From assembly GCA_018366195.1 (NCBI GenBank), contig JAGZIN010000008.1:31306-95305 (forward strand): a DNA stretch of 64,000 nucleotides. The letters are read 5' to 3'. Positions within the stretch are counted from its first letter, which is position 1. Each line of letters starts with the position of its first letter. The DNA comes from Butyricicoccus pullicaecorum. GTDB taxonomy: Bacteria; Bacillota; Clostridia; Oscillospirales; Butyricicoccaceae. A model generated the notes under the pieces. The model saw nothing but the letters and a program-made list of their open reading frames with translations. It was not told where the DNA came from and did no database searches. A program made the translations under genes and the position numbers. Shown here piece after piece: positions 41,063 through 48,508 of the stretch.

Positions 41063-41824
41063 ATGTTTGAGATTGACAAGCGAAAATTTGGAGCATTTGT
41101 GGCACAACATCGGAAAGAAAAAGGATATACACAAAAAGAGCTTGCAGAGCGGTTGTTTTTGTCGGATAAGGCGGTCAGTAAATGGGAAACGGGAGTGAGT
41201 ATTCCGGACATCGCCCTGCTCGTTCCACTGGCAGAATTACTTGAGGTTTCCGTGACGGAGCTGCTGATGTGTGAGCACATGGAACAGCCGTGCAGTGTTG
41301 CGCCGGAGCAGGTAGAGACTTTGGTAAAGACGGCAATTGCTTTTTCAGAGGATAAGCCGGTGCGCGCATATCAGCAAAAAAGCAAATGGACCGTGATTTG
41401 CGTGATTGCGTTTTTGGTAGGAGGATTTTCCCTTCTGGCAGCTTACGTGAGCGGACAATGGAAAGAAAATGTCGTTGTTTTTTTCGTCATCAGCGCGATA
41501 TTTGCGATATATTTTTGCTTTTTCGTGCAAATGCGCCTGCCAAGATATTATGATGAAAATCGGATATGCAGCTATTCTGACGGCATATTTCGTATGAATA
41601 TCGCAGGGGTTTCCTTGAACAACAGAAACTGGCTGCATATTGTGGGAGCTTGCCGCGCTTCAACTTGCTTGGCAATGGGATTTCTGCCCGTGCTGTCCTT
41701 GCTCATGCAATCGCTGCAAATTGTGTGGTGGCAATTTGCGGAACCGTTTGTGATGTTATTTCTCATGCTGGGTATGGTTGTTATCCCGATTTATGTGGTT
41801 GGTAAAAAATATGAATCCAAGTGA
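41063..41824 (+). CDS. XRE-family regulator with C-terminal membrane domain
   Basis: A 253-residue protein. The N-terminal Cro/CI HTH (about 8-66) reads FVAQHRKEKGYTQKELAERL and SDKAVSKWETGVSIPDIALL. A linker leads to four hydrophobic helices (about 113-133, 138-158, 200-220, 225-245) that place it in the membrane. Membrane-tethered XRE regulators are common in Clostridia and probably sense an envelope or peptide signal. ATG 41063 has GAGGTG six bases upstream. It has its own terminator at 41834-41871. Targets and signal are unknown. Confidence 0.85.
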   Translation: MFEIDKRKFGAFVAQHRKEKGYTQKELAERLFLSDKAVSKWETGVSIPDIALLVPLAELLEVSVTELLMCEHMEQPCSVAPEQVETLVKTAIAFSEDKPVRAYQQKSKWTVICVIAFLVGGFSLLAAYVSGQWKENVVVFFVISAIFAIYFCFFVQMRLPRYYDENRICSYSDGIFRMNIAGVSLNNRNWLHIVGACRASTCLAMGFLPVLSLLMQSLQIVWWQFAEPFVMLFLMLGMVVIPIYVVGKKYESK

Positions 41825-41833
41825 AAAATCACG

Positions 41834-41871
41834 AAAGCGCCCTATGCACACATTTTGCATAGGGCGTTTTT
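41834..41871. terminator. Bidirectional terminator
   Basis: AAAGCGCCCTATGCA pairs with TGCATAGGGCGTTTT around a short loop, between convergent genes. Confidence 0.9.
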
Positions 41872-41883
41872 GATAGATGGGCA

Positions 41884-42666
41884 TTATCCAAGTGTGACAT
41901 CGAGCATCATCATGAGGACAAAGCCGAGGGAAAGCCCGATGGTGCCGATGTTGCTTTTTGTGTCGGAAGCGGCCTCGGGAATCAGCTCCTCAGCCACGAC
42001 GTACATCATCGCACCAGCGGCAAAGGACAGGGAATAGGGCAGCAATGGGGTCATGAAGGCAGATAGCGCGATGGTGAGAAGCCCCGCGATTGGCTCCACG
42101 ATACCAGAGAGCGTACCGCAGAGAAAGGCTTTGGAACGGCTCATGCCACGCTCACCGCGCAGGGGCAGCGAGATAATGGCGCCTTCTGGAAAGTTCTGTA
42201 TGGCAATCCCGATAGAGAGTGCAAATGCACCTGCCATGGTCAGTGGGGTGTTTTGTGCGAGCACACCTGCGAATACAGCGCCGACTGCCATGCCCTCTGG
42301 AATATTGTGAATGGTGACAGCAAGCACGAGCATGGTGGTTTTGTGGAACTTCGAAAGTGCGCTGTCGTTGCCTGACTCTGCTTGTGCATAGATTTGCGGA
42401 ACGATACGGTCAATGAGCAAAAGGGACAGGATACCCACAAGAAAGCCGACAACAGCCGGAAGAAAGGACAGCTTGCCCAGATGGGCGGACTGCTCAATGG
42501 AGGGAATGATGAGCGACCAGATGGAGGCTGCAATCATAACGCCGGAGGCAAAGCCGAGCAGTCCCTTTTGCAGGCGGTCGGGCAGCATACCGCGCAGGAA
42601 GAAAACGCACGCGGCACCAAGCGTGGTGCCGATAAATGGAATCATGAGACCGAGAAATGTTTCCAT
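41884..42666 (-). CDS. ZIP-family divalent metal transporter
   Basis: A 260-residue transporter with eight helices that imports Zn2+, Fe2+ or Mn2+. Helix 4 carries VTIHNIPEGMAVG and helix 5 IQNFPEGAIISLPL, the paired metal-binding H-x-x-P-E motifs, and EELIPEA lies near the C terminus. The loop between TM3 and TM4 has little His. The ATG at 42666 is chosen because the ZIP domain begins there; upstream codons encode a non-homologous stretch. AAGGGG lies 11 bases upstream. Expression may involve the long hairpin at 42733-42770. No Zur or MntR box was recognised. Confidence 0.9.
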   Translation of the reverse strand: METFLGLMIPFIGTTLGAACVFFLRGMLPDRLQKGLLGFASGVMIAASIWSLIIPSIEQSAHLGKLSFLPAVVGFLVGILSLLLIDRIVPQIYAQAESGNDSALSKFHKTTMLVLAVTIHNIPEGMAVGAVFAGVLAQNTPLTMAGAFALSIGIAIQNFPEGAIISLPLRGERGMSRSKAFLCGTLSGIVEPIAGLLTIALSAFMTPLLPYSLSFAAGAMMYVVAEELIPEAASDTKSNIGTIGLSLGFVLMMMLDVTLG

Positions 42667-42732
42667 AAAGAAAAGAACCCCTTTCCGTAAAAGAAAATAT
42701 AGAATGGTCAGACAGCACAAACCGCACCCTGC

Positions 42733-42770
42733 CGCAGATGTTTCGAAAGACGGGCTTTCGAGATTTGCGG
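42733..42770. other. Long hairpin in the ZIP gene leader
   Basis: CGCAGATGTTTCGAAAG and CTTTCGAGATTTGCG form a stem of about 14 bp (one or two mismatches) with loop ACGGG, in the region upstream of the ZIP gene. No known riboswitch class is recognised. It might be a mRNA structure of the ZIP gene or a weak terminator. Confidence 0.4.
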
Positions 42771-42838
42771 GGGCAGAAATCTGCCTGCACCATGCTATGT
42801 GCATCAGGGGAAAAGCGTGAAAAGGACAGGAAAGTGTG

Positions 42839-42876
42839 AAAAAACCCGCGAAAATCATAAGATTTCGCGGGTTTTT
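42839..42876 (-). terminator. Terminator after the citrate synthase gene
   Basis: On the minus strand AAAACCCGCGAAATC pairs with GATTTTCGCGGGTTTT, and a T-run follows. It lies 90 bases past the stop. Confidence 0.82.
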
Positions 42877-42965
42877 CGGTATTTGTGGATAGATGAGAAA
42901 GGAAATCAACATCACTGCGCGATATCATGGGTGCATTTTTGGGGTACGGTGCGCGTACAATAATG

Positions 42966-44336
42966 TCAGACCCGATTGGCAATCGGCACGTAGGGGACAT
43001 TTTTGGAAAGCGGCTTGAATGCAGGACGGATAATACGGCCTCCGAATGCAATTTCCTCCATACGGTGTGCAATCCAGCCTACAATGCGTGCGGTTGCAAA
43101 CAGCGGCGTAAACATTTCCTGTGGGATACCCAGCATACGATAGACAAGACCCGAATACATATCAACATTCGCACACATGACCTTGGTATCTGCACCATGT
43201 ACCTCAGCAAATGCAGCCGGCGTCAGCTTTTCGACCAGCTCAATCAGGTTGAACTCATCGCTGAAGCCCTTCTTTTCTGCGAGGGGGCGTGCGGCAGATT
43301 TGAGGGCAACGGCGCGGGGGTCGCTCAAAGTATAGATGGCATGTCCCATGCCGTAGATAAGACCGGAACGGTCTCCGACTTCCTTGTTCAGGATACGGAC
43401 GAGATAGCGGTGGACTTCTTCCACGTCGTTCCAGTTGGATATGTTTTGCTTGATGTGGTCGAACATCTGCACAACCTTGAGGTTTGCGCCGCCGTGCCGC
43501 GGACCTTTCAGAGAGCCAACCGCAGCGGAAATGGCAGAGTAGGTATCGGTTCCGGAGGAGGAGGTGACACGGGCGGCAAAGGCAGAGTTATTACCGCCGC
43601 CATGCTCGGCGTGCAAAATCAGGCAGCGGTCGAGCAGCTTTGCCTCCTCGTCTGTGTAAGCCTCGTCCGGACGAATCAGACGCAGGATATTTTCTGCTGT
43701 CGAGAGGTTCGGGTCGGGCACATGCAGATACATGGATTGATTGTCGAAATAACGGCGGCGTGCCTGATAGGCGTGGGAGATGATGACCGGATACTTTGCC
43801 ATCAGCCCAATGCCTTGACGCAGGATATTTTCGGTGGAAATATCGTCCGGATTGGGGTCATAGGAATAGAGTGCAAGGGTCGCGCTTGCCAGCTTGTTCA
43901 TAATATCGGGGCTGGGAGCGCGCATAATCATATCCTCGGTGAAGTTATCGGGGAGGGCGCGTGCCTGACCAATCATCTGTGTAAAACGGTCGAGCTGTGC
44001 GCGGGTTGGCAGACTGCCGGACAGCAGCAGATAGCCCACTTCCTCAAAACCAAAACGGTTTTCGCTTTCAAAGGCATATAGAAGGTCATAAATGTCGATG
44101 CCGCGATAGGTCAGATGACCTTCGATGGGTTCGCGCTCTCCTTCGTTGATGAGATAGCCATGGACATTGCCAAGACGTGTAATACCAGCAAGCACACCTG
44201 TGCCATCGGCATTGCGCAAGCCGCGCTTGACACCATATTTGGTAAACGTCTCTTTTTTGACCTGATGCAGGGGGCTGAGCTGTTTGCAGATGGTCGAGAT
44301 GATTTCGGGGTCCATATTTTTCATCTGGTTCACCAT
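42966..44336 (-). CDS. gltA: Citrate synthase
   Basis: Condenses acetyl-CoA and oxaloacetate to citrate in the cytosol. The 456-residue protein has the anaerobe-type citrate synthase pattern: RGIDIYDLLY (about 78-87), LILHAEHGGGNNSAFAARV with His (about 240-260), the conserved GPRHGGAN and GMGHAIY, the catalytic His set, and the C-terminal FATARIVGWIAHRMEE. The promoter is at 44376-44404 and GGAGT lies nine bases before the ATG. It is monocistronic; aconitase and isocitrate dehydrogenase are not in the window. The arm to glutamate is a usual role in Clostridia. Confidence 0.95.
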   Translation of the reverse strand: MVNQMKNMDPEIISTICKQLSPLHQVKKETFTKYGVKRGLRNADGTGVLAGITRLGNVHGYLINEGEREPIEGHLTYRGIDIYDLLYAFESENRFGFEEVGYLLLSGSLPTRAQLDRFTQMIGQARALPDNFTEDMIMRAPSPDIMNKLASATLALYSYDPNPDDISTENILRQGIGLMAKYPVIISHAYQARRRYFDNQSMYLHVPDPNLSTAENILRLIRPDEAYTDEEAKLLDRCLILHAEHGGGNNSAFAARVTSSSGTDTYSAISAAVGSLKGPRHGGANLKVVQMFDHIKQNISNWNDVEEVHRYLVRILNKEVGDRSGLIYGMGHAIYTLSDPRAVALKSAARPLAEKKGFSDEFNLIELVEKLTPAAFAEVHGADTKVMCANVDMYSGLVYRMLGIPQEMFTPLFATARIVGWIAHRMEEIAFGGRIIRPAFKPLSKNVPYVPIANRV

Positions 44337-44375
44337 GGCGGATACTCCTTTTCAAAATCGAACTATATGAAATAC

Positions 44376-44404
44376 ATCTTACTATTATCCTGCAAATTTG
44401 TCAA
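44376..44404 (-). promoter_or_regulatory. Promoter of gltA
   Basis: On the minus strand TTGACA (44404-44399), 17 bases and TAAGAT (44381-44376), 40 bases before the start codon. Confidence 0.75.
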
Positions 44405-44445
44405 TCTGCTAAAAGTAAAAAAACGTAAAGTCAGGAGGTAGAAAA

Positions 44446-45474
44446 ATGAGAAAAATGCTGGTGATTGGCTTGCTGCTAACGGTTGCAATCTATGTGCTTC
44501 CGGTGTTTTGCGGATATTTGGACATGGAAGTGCCGGAATTTATTCCGCAGGAAGGAACAGAAGTACATGCAGAAACATCGGGCGTGTCTGAGACGGACTC
44601 TGCCGACGGGAAAGCACCCCTTACCGCGCGTGGACGCATTACCGTACAGGTCGAGGGACAGGCGCGTGAAATGGCACTGGAGGATTATGTGGTCAGCGTG
44701 GTTTCGGGGGAGATTTCACCCGATTTTCCAGAGGAGGCAATCAAGGCACAGGCGGTTGCCGCGCGTACCTATGCCCTATATAAGCAGCAGACCGGCAGAC
44801 CTGCCCAGCATAAGGACGCAGATGTGTGTGATAATCCCGCGCATTGCGCGGCATATATCGACCTCAAAACACAGGCATCTGCGCGATGGGGAGAGCGGGC
44901 AGATGCCGATGCTGCGAAGATTCGGCGGGCGGTTCAAGATACCGCTGGTATGGTTATGACCTATGAGGGCAAGCCGATTGTGGCAGTGTTCAGCGCCGCA
45001 GCGGGTGAGAAAAGCGAGCGGGCAGAGGACGTATGGGGCAGTGATATCCCTTATTTGCAGAGCGTGGACAGCCCGGGCGGGGAGGCTTGCCCGAAATATC
45101 ATGCCACCGTCACACTTTCTGCCGACGAGGTGCGTGGGCGTGCGGCAAAGCATGTGCCGTCTGCCGACTTATCGGGGAACCCATCGGAATGGTTCAAGGC
45201 GTCCAAGCGCAGCGAGGCGGGTGGCATCATTTCCTTGAAATTTGGCGGTGTCGAAATACAGGGGACGGCTTTGCGCACGCTTTTTGGACTGAATTCTACC
45301 AATTTCACGGTGAAAACGGACGGGGAGCAGCTCACCTTTTCCACAACAGGCTATGGGCATGGTGTGGGACTGAGCCAATGGGGGGCAAAATACGCAGCAG
45401 AGCAGGGGCAGACATGGCAGGAGATTTTGACCCATTATTATCCCGGAACAAAAATCACGCAGATTACAGTATAA
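44446..45474 (+). CDS. spoIID: Stage II sporulation protein D (SpoIID)
   Basis: SpoIID is a membrane-anchored lytic transglycosylase of the engulfment complex DMP in the mother cell. The 342-residue protein has an N-terminal anchor (about 4-22), the block ALEDYVVSVVSGEISPDFPEEAIKAQAVAARTYALY (residues about 75-110; YVVSVVSGEISPDFPEEAIK is diagnostic), the CDNPAHCAAY Cys pair, and the C-terminal GYGHGVGLSQWGA motif with active-site residues. GGAGG lies eight bases before the ATG. It is followed 45 bases later by the SpoIIQ-like gene, the arrangement usual in Clostridia. No clear sigma-E promoter was found, so its control is not shown. Confidence 0.93.
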   Translation: MRKMLVIGLLLTVAIYVLPVFCGYLDMEVPEFIPQEGTEVHAETSGVSETDSADGKAPLTARGRITVQVEGQAREMALEDYVVSVVSGEISPDFPEEAIKAQAVAARTYALYKQQTGRPAQHKDADVCDNPAHCAAYIDLKTQASARWGERADADAAKIRRAVQDTAGMVMTYEGKPIVAVFSAAAGEKSERAEDVWGSDIPYLQSVDSPGGEACPKYHATVTLSADEVRGRAAKHVPSADLSGNPSEWFKASKRSEAGGIISLKFGGVEIQGTALRTLFGLNSTNFTVKTDGEQLTFSTTGYGHGVGLSQWGAKYAAEQGQTWQEILTHYYPGTKITQITV

Positions 45475-45519
45475 TTGCAGGCGTGCATGGCGATACTACC
45501 CATGGAGGTGTTCAGAGCT

Positions 45520-46332
45520 ATGCATAAACAAGGAACAGGATATACCGGACAGAGCAAGTCAGACCGTGGATTTTATATCATTTTGGCAATTTGTCTGGTG
45601 GTGATTGCAATTTCAAGCTATGTACTGTTTGCGGCGCCGAAAAAACAGGAAAAACAAATCGACCAAACCTTATATCTGCCATCGGGGACGGATACGGTAC
45701 AAACGCCGGTGGCAGTTCCCAATGTGGATATTCCAGCAGAGCCGGTCAAACCGACCGTGCAGCCGGAGGAGCCGGACAAGAAAGCAGAGGAAAAACCAGC
45801 GGACAAGGCACCGGAACCAAAGAAAAAGGAGACCGTGGCCGAACCGCCGGCACCAATTTGGGTCAAGCCGCTGGACGGAGCCGTGCTGAAGCCGTTTTCG
45901 GGGGACAATTTGGTGAAGGACGAAACGATGGGGGATTGGCGTGTGCATACCGGAACCGACTATGCAGCCGATTCCGGAACCCGTGTCTATGCGGTGTCTG
46001 ATGGAACCGTGGAGCGTGCAGGCGTGGACCCGCTTTATGGCGGCGTGGTGGTTTTGCAGCTGAAGGACGGCAAACAGGCGGTCTATCAGTGCCTCGCGGA
46101 CAAGCTCAAGGTCAATGCGGGCGACACCGTGCGTGCAGGCGATGTGATTGGAACGGTGGGAACCATTGGACACGCAGAATCCGCACAGCAAAGCCATCTG
46201 CATATTGAGCTTTACAAGGGCGGCAAAGCAATCGACCCGGAAAGCGTGTTTGGTGCAGCCAAGACAAGCGCTGAAAAGAAGCCTGCTGTGGACGCAAGTG
46301 TGCCGCAGTCAGGGATTGATGTGGAAGAATGA
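45520..46332 (+). CDS. spoIIQ: M23/LytM peptidase, SpoIIQ-like
   Basis: A forespore-membrane protein that forms the SpoIIQ-SpoIIIAH channel across the engulfment gap. The 270-residue protein has a TM helix (about 18-37), a Pro/Lys/Glu-rich linker (about 60-112) and a LytM domain with both metal motifs intact: H143xxxD147 (HTGTD) and H226xH228 (SHLHIE). In Bacillus SpoIIQ one metal ligand is lost, whereas clostridial versions keep catalytic residues, as here. ATG 45520 has GGAGGTG ten bases upstream. The gene follows spoIID directly, supporting the sporulation assignment; a terminator at 46334-46367 closes the unit. Confidence 0.88.
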   Translation: MHKQGTGYTGQSKSDRGFYIILAICLVVIAISSYVLFAAPKKQEKQIDQTLYLPSGTDTVQTPVAVPNVDIPAEPVKPTVQPEEPDKKAEEKPADKAPEPKKKETVAEPPAPIWVKPLDGAVLKPFSGDNLVKDETMGDWRVHTGTDYAADSGTRVYAVSDGTVERAGVDPLYGGVVVLQLKDGKQAVYQCLADKLKVNAGDTVRAGDVIGTVGTIGHAESAQQSHLHIELYKGGKAIDPESVFGAAKTSAEKKPAVDASVPQSGIDVEE

Positions 46333-46333
46333 G

Positions 46334-46367
46334 AAAAAAGACCGAATCCAAACGGATTCGGTCTTTT
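46334..46367. terminator. Bidirectional terminator
   Basis: AAAAAAGACCGAATCC pairs with GGATTCGGTCTTTT around a short AAAC loop, between convergent genes. Confidence 0.92.
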
Positions 46368-46369
46368 GC

Positions 46370-46813
46370 TTACTTGACGTCGGGCAAATCCAACTGGCTC
46401 AGGTCAACGGCGAGCGGGCCGCAGCCTGCACACTTGGAGCAGTCGTGCATACATGCCATCGGGTCATCGGGGTCGTCCTCACGGCACAGGGAAAGCACGG
46501 TGTCATCTCCCTGCCTTTCGCCAATCAGGAACTTTGCAGCTGCTTCCTCTGCGCCGCCGGTCACCCCGGGAACAAGAAGCACGCCGAGCATTTCCAACGC
46601 ATTGCGCGAGGCAATGCCAAGCTCTCCGCAGATGAGCACATCAACTGCATATTGTCCGATGAAGCCGAGCAGACGGACGTGCCCTTCACCGGAACAGGTG
46701 ACAAGCTCCTTGCCGGTGGGCTGACCGTCCTGTGCGGTCACAATCAGAAATTCCTGACAGGTGCCAAGGGACTTGGCAACAGAACCTGCCTCGTAAGCGA
46801 TTGCGATTTTCAT
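46370..46813 (-). CDS. NifX/NifB-like dinitrogenase iron-molybdenum cofactor protein
   Basis: A 147-residue protein with the NifX/NafY fold (MKIAIAYEAGSVAKSLGTCQEF at the N terminus, ISRN-like IASRNALEMLG). Its tail is CMHDCSKCAGCGPL, a Cys cluster that could bind an FeS group. Members without nif genes probably carry or store iron-sulfur or metal precursor clusters. The start at 46813 has AAGGAG upstream. It lies downstream of the Mrp-type ATPase on the same strand with 19 bases between, and no nif genes are near, so the two act together in FeS cluster handling. Confidence 0.8.
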   Translation of the reverse strand: MKIAIAYEAGSVAKSLGTCQEFLIVTAQDGQPTGKELVTCSGEGHVRLLGFIGQYAVDVLICGELGIASRNALEMLGVLLVPGVTGGAEEAAAKFLIGERQGDDTVLSLCREDDPDDPMACMHDCSKCAGCGPLAVDLSQLDLPDVK

Positions 46814-46832
46814 GAAACCGCTCCTTTCTGTC

Positions 46833-47651
46833 TTATAACAGGGCTTCGAGCATGGAAACAGCACCCTTGAGTGCGTCCGGCAGCTTGGCGTCCTCGATTT
46901 GTCCGGCATCGACAGCCTGTGCCAGCTTGGGGTCGATGGGGAGCTTTGCGAGAACGGGCACACCATATTGCGCCGCTGCCTCTTCTACATGGCTCTTGCC
47001 GAATACTTCAATGTGCTTGCCGCAGTCCGGGCAGGCAACATAGCTGTAATTTTCGATGATGCCGAGAACCGGAATATTCATCATTTGTGCCATTTTCACT
47101 GCCTTGCCGACAATCATGGCAACGAGGTCCTGCGGGGAGGTCATGACAATGATACCGTCCACCGGCAGAGACTGAAAGACCGTCAGCGGAACATCGCCCG
47201 TTCCGGGAGGCATATCGACAAACATGAAGTCAACGTCCTGCCAGATGACATCTGACCAGAATTGTTTGACGGTCTCCGCAATGATGGGACCGCGGTAGAT
47301 GACTGGGTCATCGGCATTGGGCAGCAGGAAATTGACAGATACCATGTCAATGCCGGTCGATGAGGTTTTTGGATAAATGCCTTCCTCGCAGCCGTCAAGC
47401 TCACCGGAAAGACCGAAGGTCTTAGGAATGGAAGGCCCCGTAATATCTGCGTCCAGAATTGCACTATGATAGCCGCGGCGGGTCATGGCAACTGCCAGCA
47501 TGGAAGTCACCAGAGATTTTCCAACGCCGCCTTTGCCCGAAACCACGCCAATGACCTTGCGGACGCTGGACAGCGGATTGGGTGCAATCTGTAAGCTCTT
47601 TGGCTCACCGCAGTTGGAAGAACAGGATTCGCAGTTGTGCGAACAGCCCAT
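46833..47651 (-). CDS. mrp: Mrp/NBP35-family FeS carrier ATPase
   Basis: A 272-residue P-loop protein that assembles or carries 4Fe-4S clusters. The N terminus CSHNCESCSSNC is a Cys-rich extension, Walker A is SGKGGVGKSLV (about 38-48), the MinD-like DADITGPSIP and DMPPGTGD follow, and the CPDCGKH region (about 217-223) supplies the second Cys pair. The N-terminal Cys set is the NBP35-like variant. The start at 47651 has AGGAG ten bases upstream; promoter TTGCGA-17-TATAAT at 47696-47724. It forms an operon with the NifX-like gene. Confidence 0.9.
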   Translation of the reverse strand: MGCSHNCESCSSNCGEPKSLQIAPNPLSSVRKVIGVVSGKGGVGKSLVTSMLAVAMTRRGYHSAILDADITGPSIPKTFGLSGELDGCEEGIYPKTSSTGIDMVSVNFLLPNADDPVIYRGPIIAETVKQFWSDVIWQDVDFMFVDMPPGTGDVPLTVFQSLPVDGIIVMTSPQDLVAMIVGKAVKMAQMMNIPVLGIIENYSYVACPDCGKHIEVFGKSHVEEAAAQYGVPVLAKLPIDPKLAQAVDAGQIEDAKLPDALKGAVSMLEALL

Positions 47652-47695
47652 AAAAAAACAACTCCTAACCATTGGTAGATAAAAATTACGATTTT

Positions 47696-47724
47696 ATTAT
47701 ACTGCAAAAAAATCAGATTCGCAA
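47696..47724 (-). promoter_or_regulatory. Promoter of the mrp operon
   Basis: On the minus strand TTGCGA (47724-47719), 17 bases and TATAAT (47701-47696). Confidence 0.72.
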
Positions 47725-47944
47725 TGGTAAAATACATGATGTTGCGTCGAAAAGCGGAGAAAACAATCAGTATATTGTGGTTTGAGGGGCGGCGGCAGGG
47801 CAGACGTTTTTTTGTCGTGTGCCGCAAAGGGCAGAAAGATTTTGAGAAAGCTGCAAATAATAAGGAGAGCGGGGAACCTTTGCGGGGGATTTCCGTCTAA
47901 ACAGATAAAGGAACACAAGACAGCTTGTGGGAAGGAGTATCAAA

Positions 47945-48427
47945 ATGAAAAAGAGATTGCTGATATGTGTTGCACTGATGGTGGCAGGGCTGCTCACAGC
48001 CTGCGGCGGAGGGAAGGAGCCGCAAAGTGCATCGGTGGATTTGAATGGCTTTTATCAAAACCTGGAACAGGAATACGACTGGGGAGAGGGCTACATGGTG
48101 GAAATTGACGACGAGATGCTCGATGCCTATTTCCCCGGGCTGCGTGACATTCCCAAAAAGCAGCTTGTGGCACGCACTCCGATGATGAGTGCGGTTGCCA
48201 GCGAACTGGTGTTTCTCGAAACCGAGCAGCAGGCAGATGCAGACAAGGCAGCGGAAATTTTGAGGGCACGCATCAAGGCGCAGGCAGACGGCGGCGCATG
48301 GTATCCGGAATCCATAGAGGTTTGGAAAAAGGGAGAGGTACTCCAAAAAGAGAACTATGTCGCCATGATTGTAGCAGGCGAAAATCAGGAGAAAATAAAG
48401 GCTGGGTTTGAGGCACTGTTTGCCTAG
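47945..48427 (+). CDS. DUF4358-type lipoprotein
   Basis: A 160-residue exported protein. The signal peptide (MKKRLLICVALMVAGLL) ends in the lipobox LTAC with Cys at about residue 20. The mature part has the DUF4358 pattern: acidic/hydrophobic blocks MLDAYFPGLRDIPK and ETEQQADADKAAEIL, and ends in GFEALF. Many Clostridia carry several copies of unknown function, often near sporulation or transport genes. The ATG at 47945 has AAGGAG seven bases upstream. A terminator follows at about 48455. Confidence 0.78.
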   Translation: MKKRLLICVALMVAGLLTACGGGKEPQSASVDLNGFYQNLEQEYDWGEGYMVEIDDEMLDAYFPGLRDIPKKQLVARTPMMSAVASELVFLETEQQADADKAAEILRARIKAQADGGAWYPESIEVWKKGEVLQKENYVAMIVAGENQEKIKAGFEALFA

Positions 48428-48454
48428 GCGAGAAAAATATTTTCGATAGCTGGA

Positions 48455-48485
48455 GGCCGCGGCAGACGCTGCGGCTTCTTTTTAT
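48455..48485 (+). terminator. Terminator after the lipoprotein gene
   Basis: GCCGCGGC pairs with GCTGCGGC (one mismatch) around AGAC, followed by TTCTTTTTAT. Confidence 0.65.
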
Positions 48486-48508
48486 GATGGATACAGGGGG
48501 GAAGATAC

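Noticed and set aside
42733..42770. Guanidine-II (mini-ykkC) riboswitch because of an ACGG-containing loop
   Set aside because: The ACGG loop is on the plus strand, but the downstream gene is on the minus strand, and the second hairpin of that class is missing.
42927..44081. 384-codon open frame antisense to citrate synthase
   Set aside because: Opposite a well-conserved gltA; no start signal and no family similarity.
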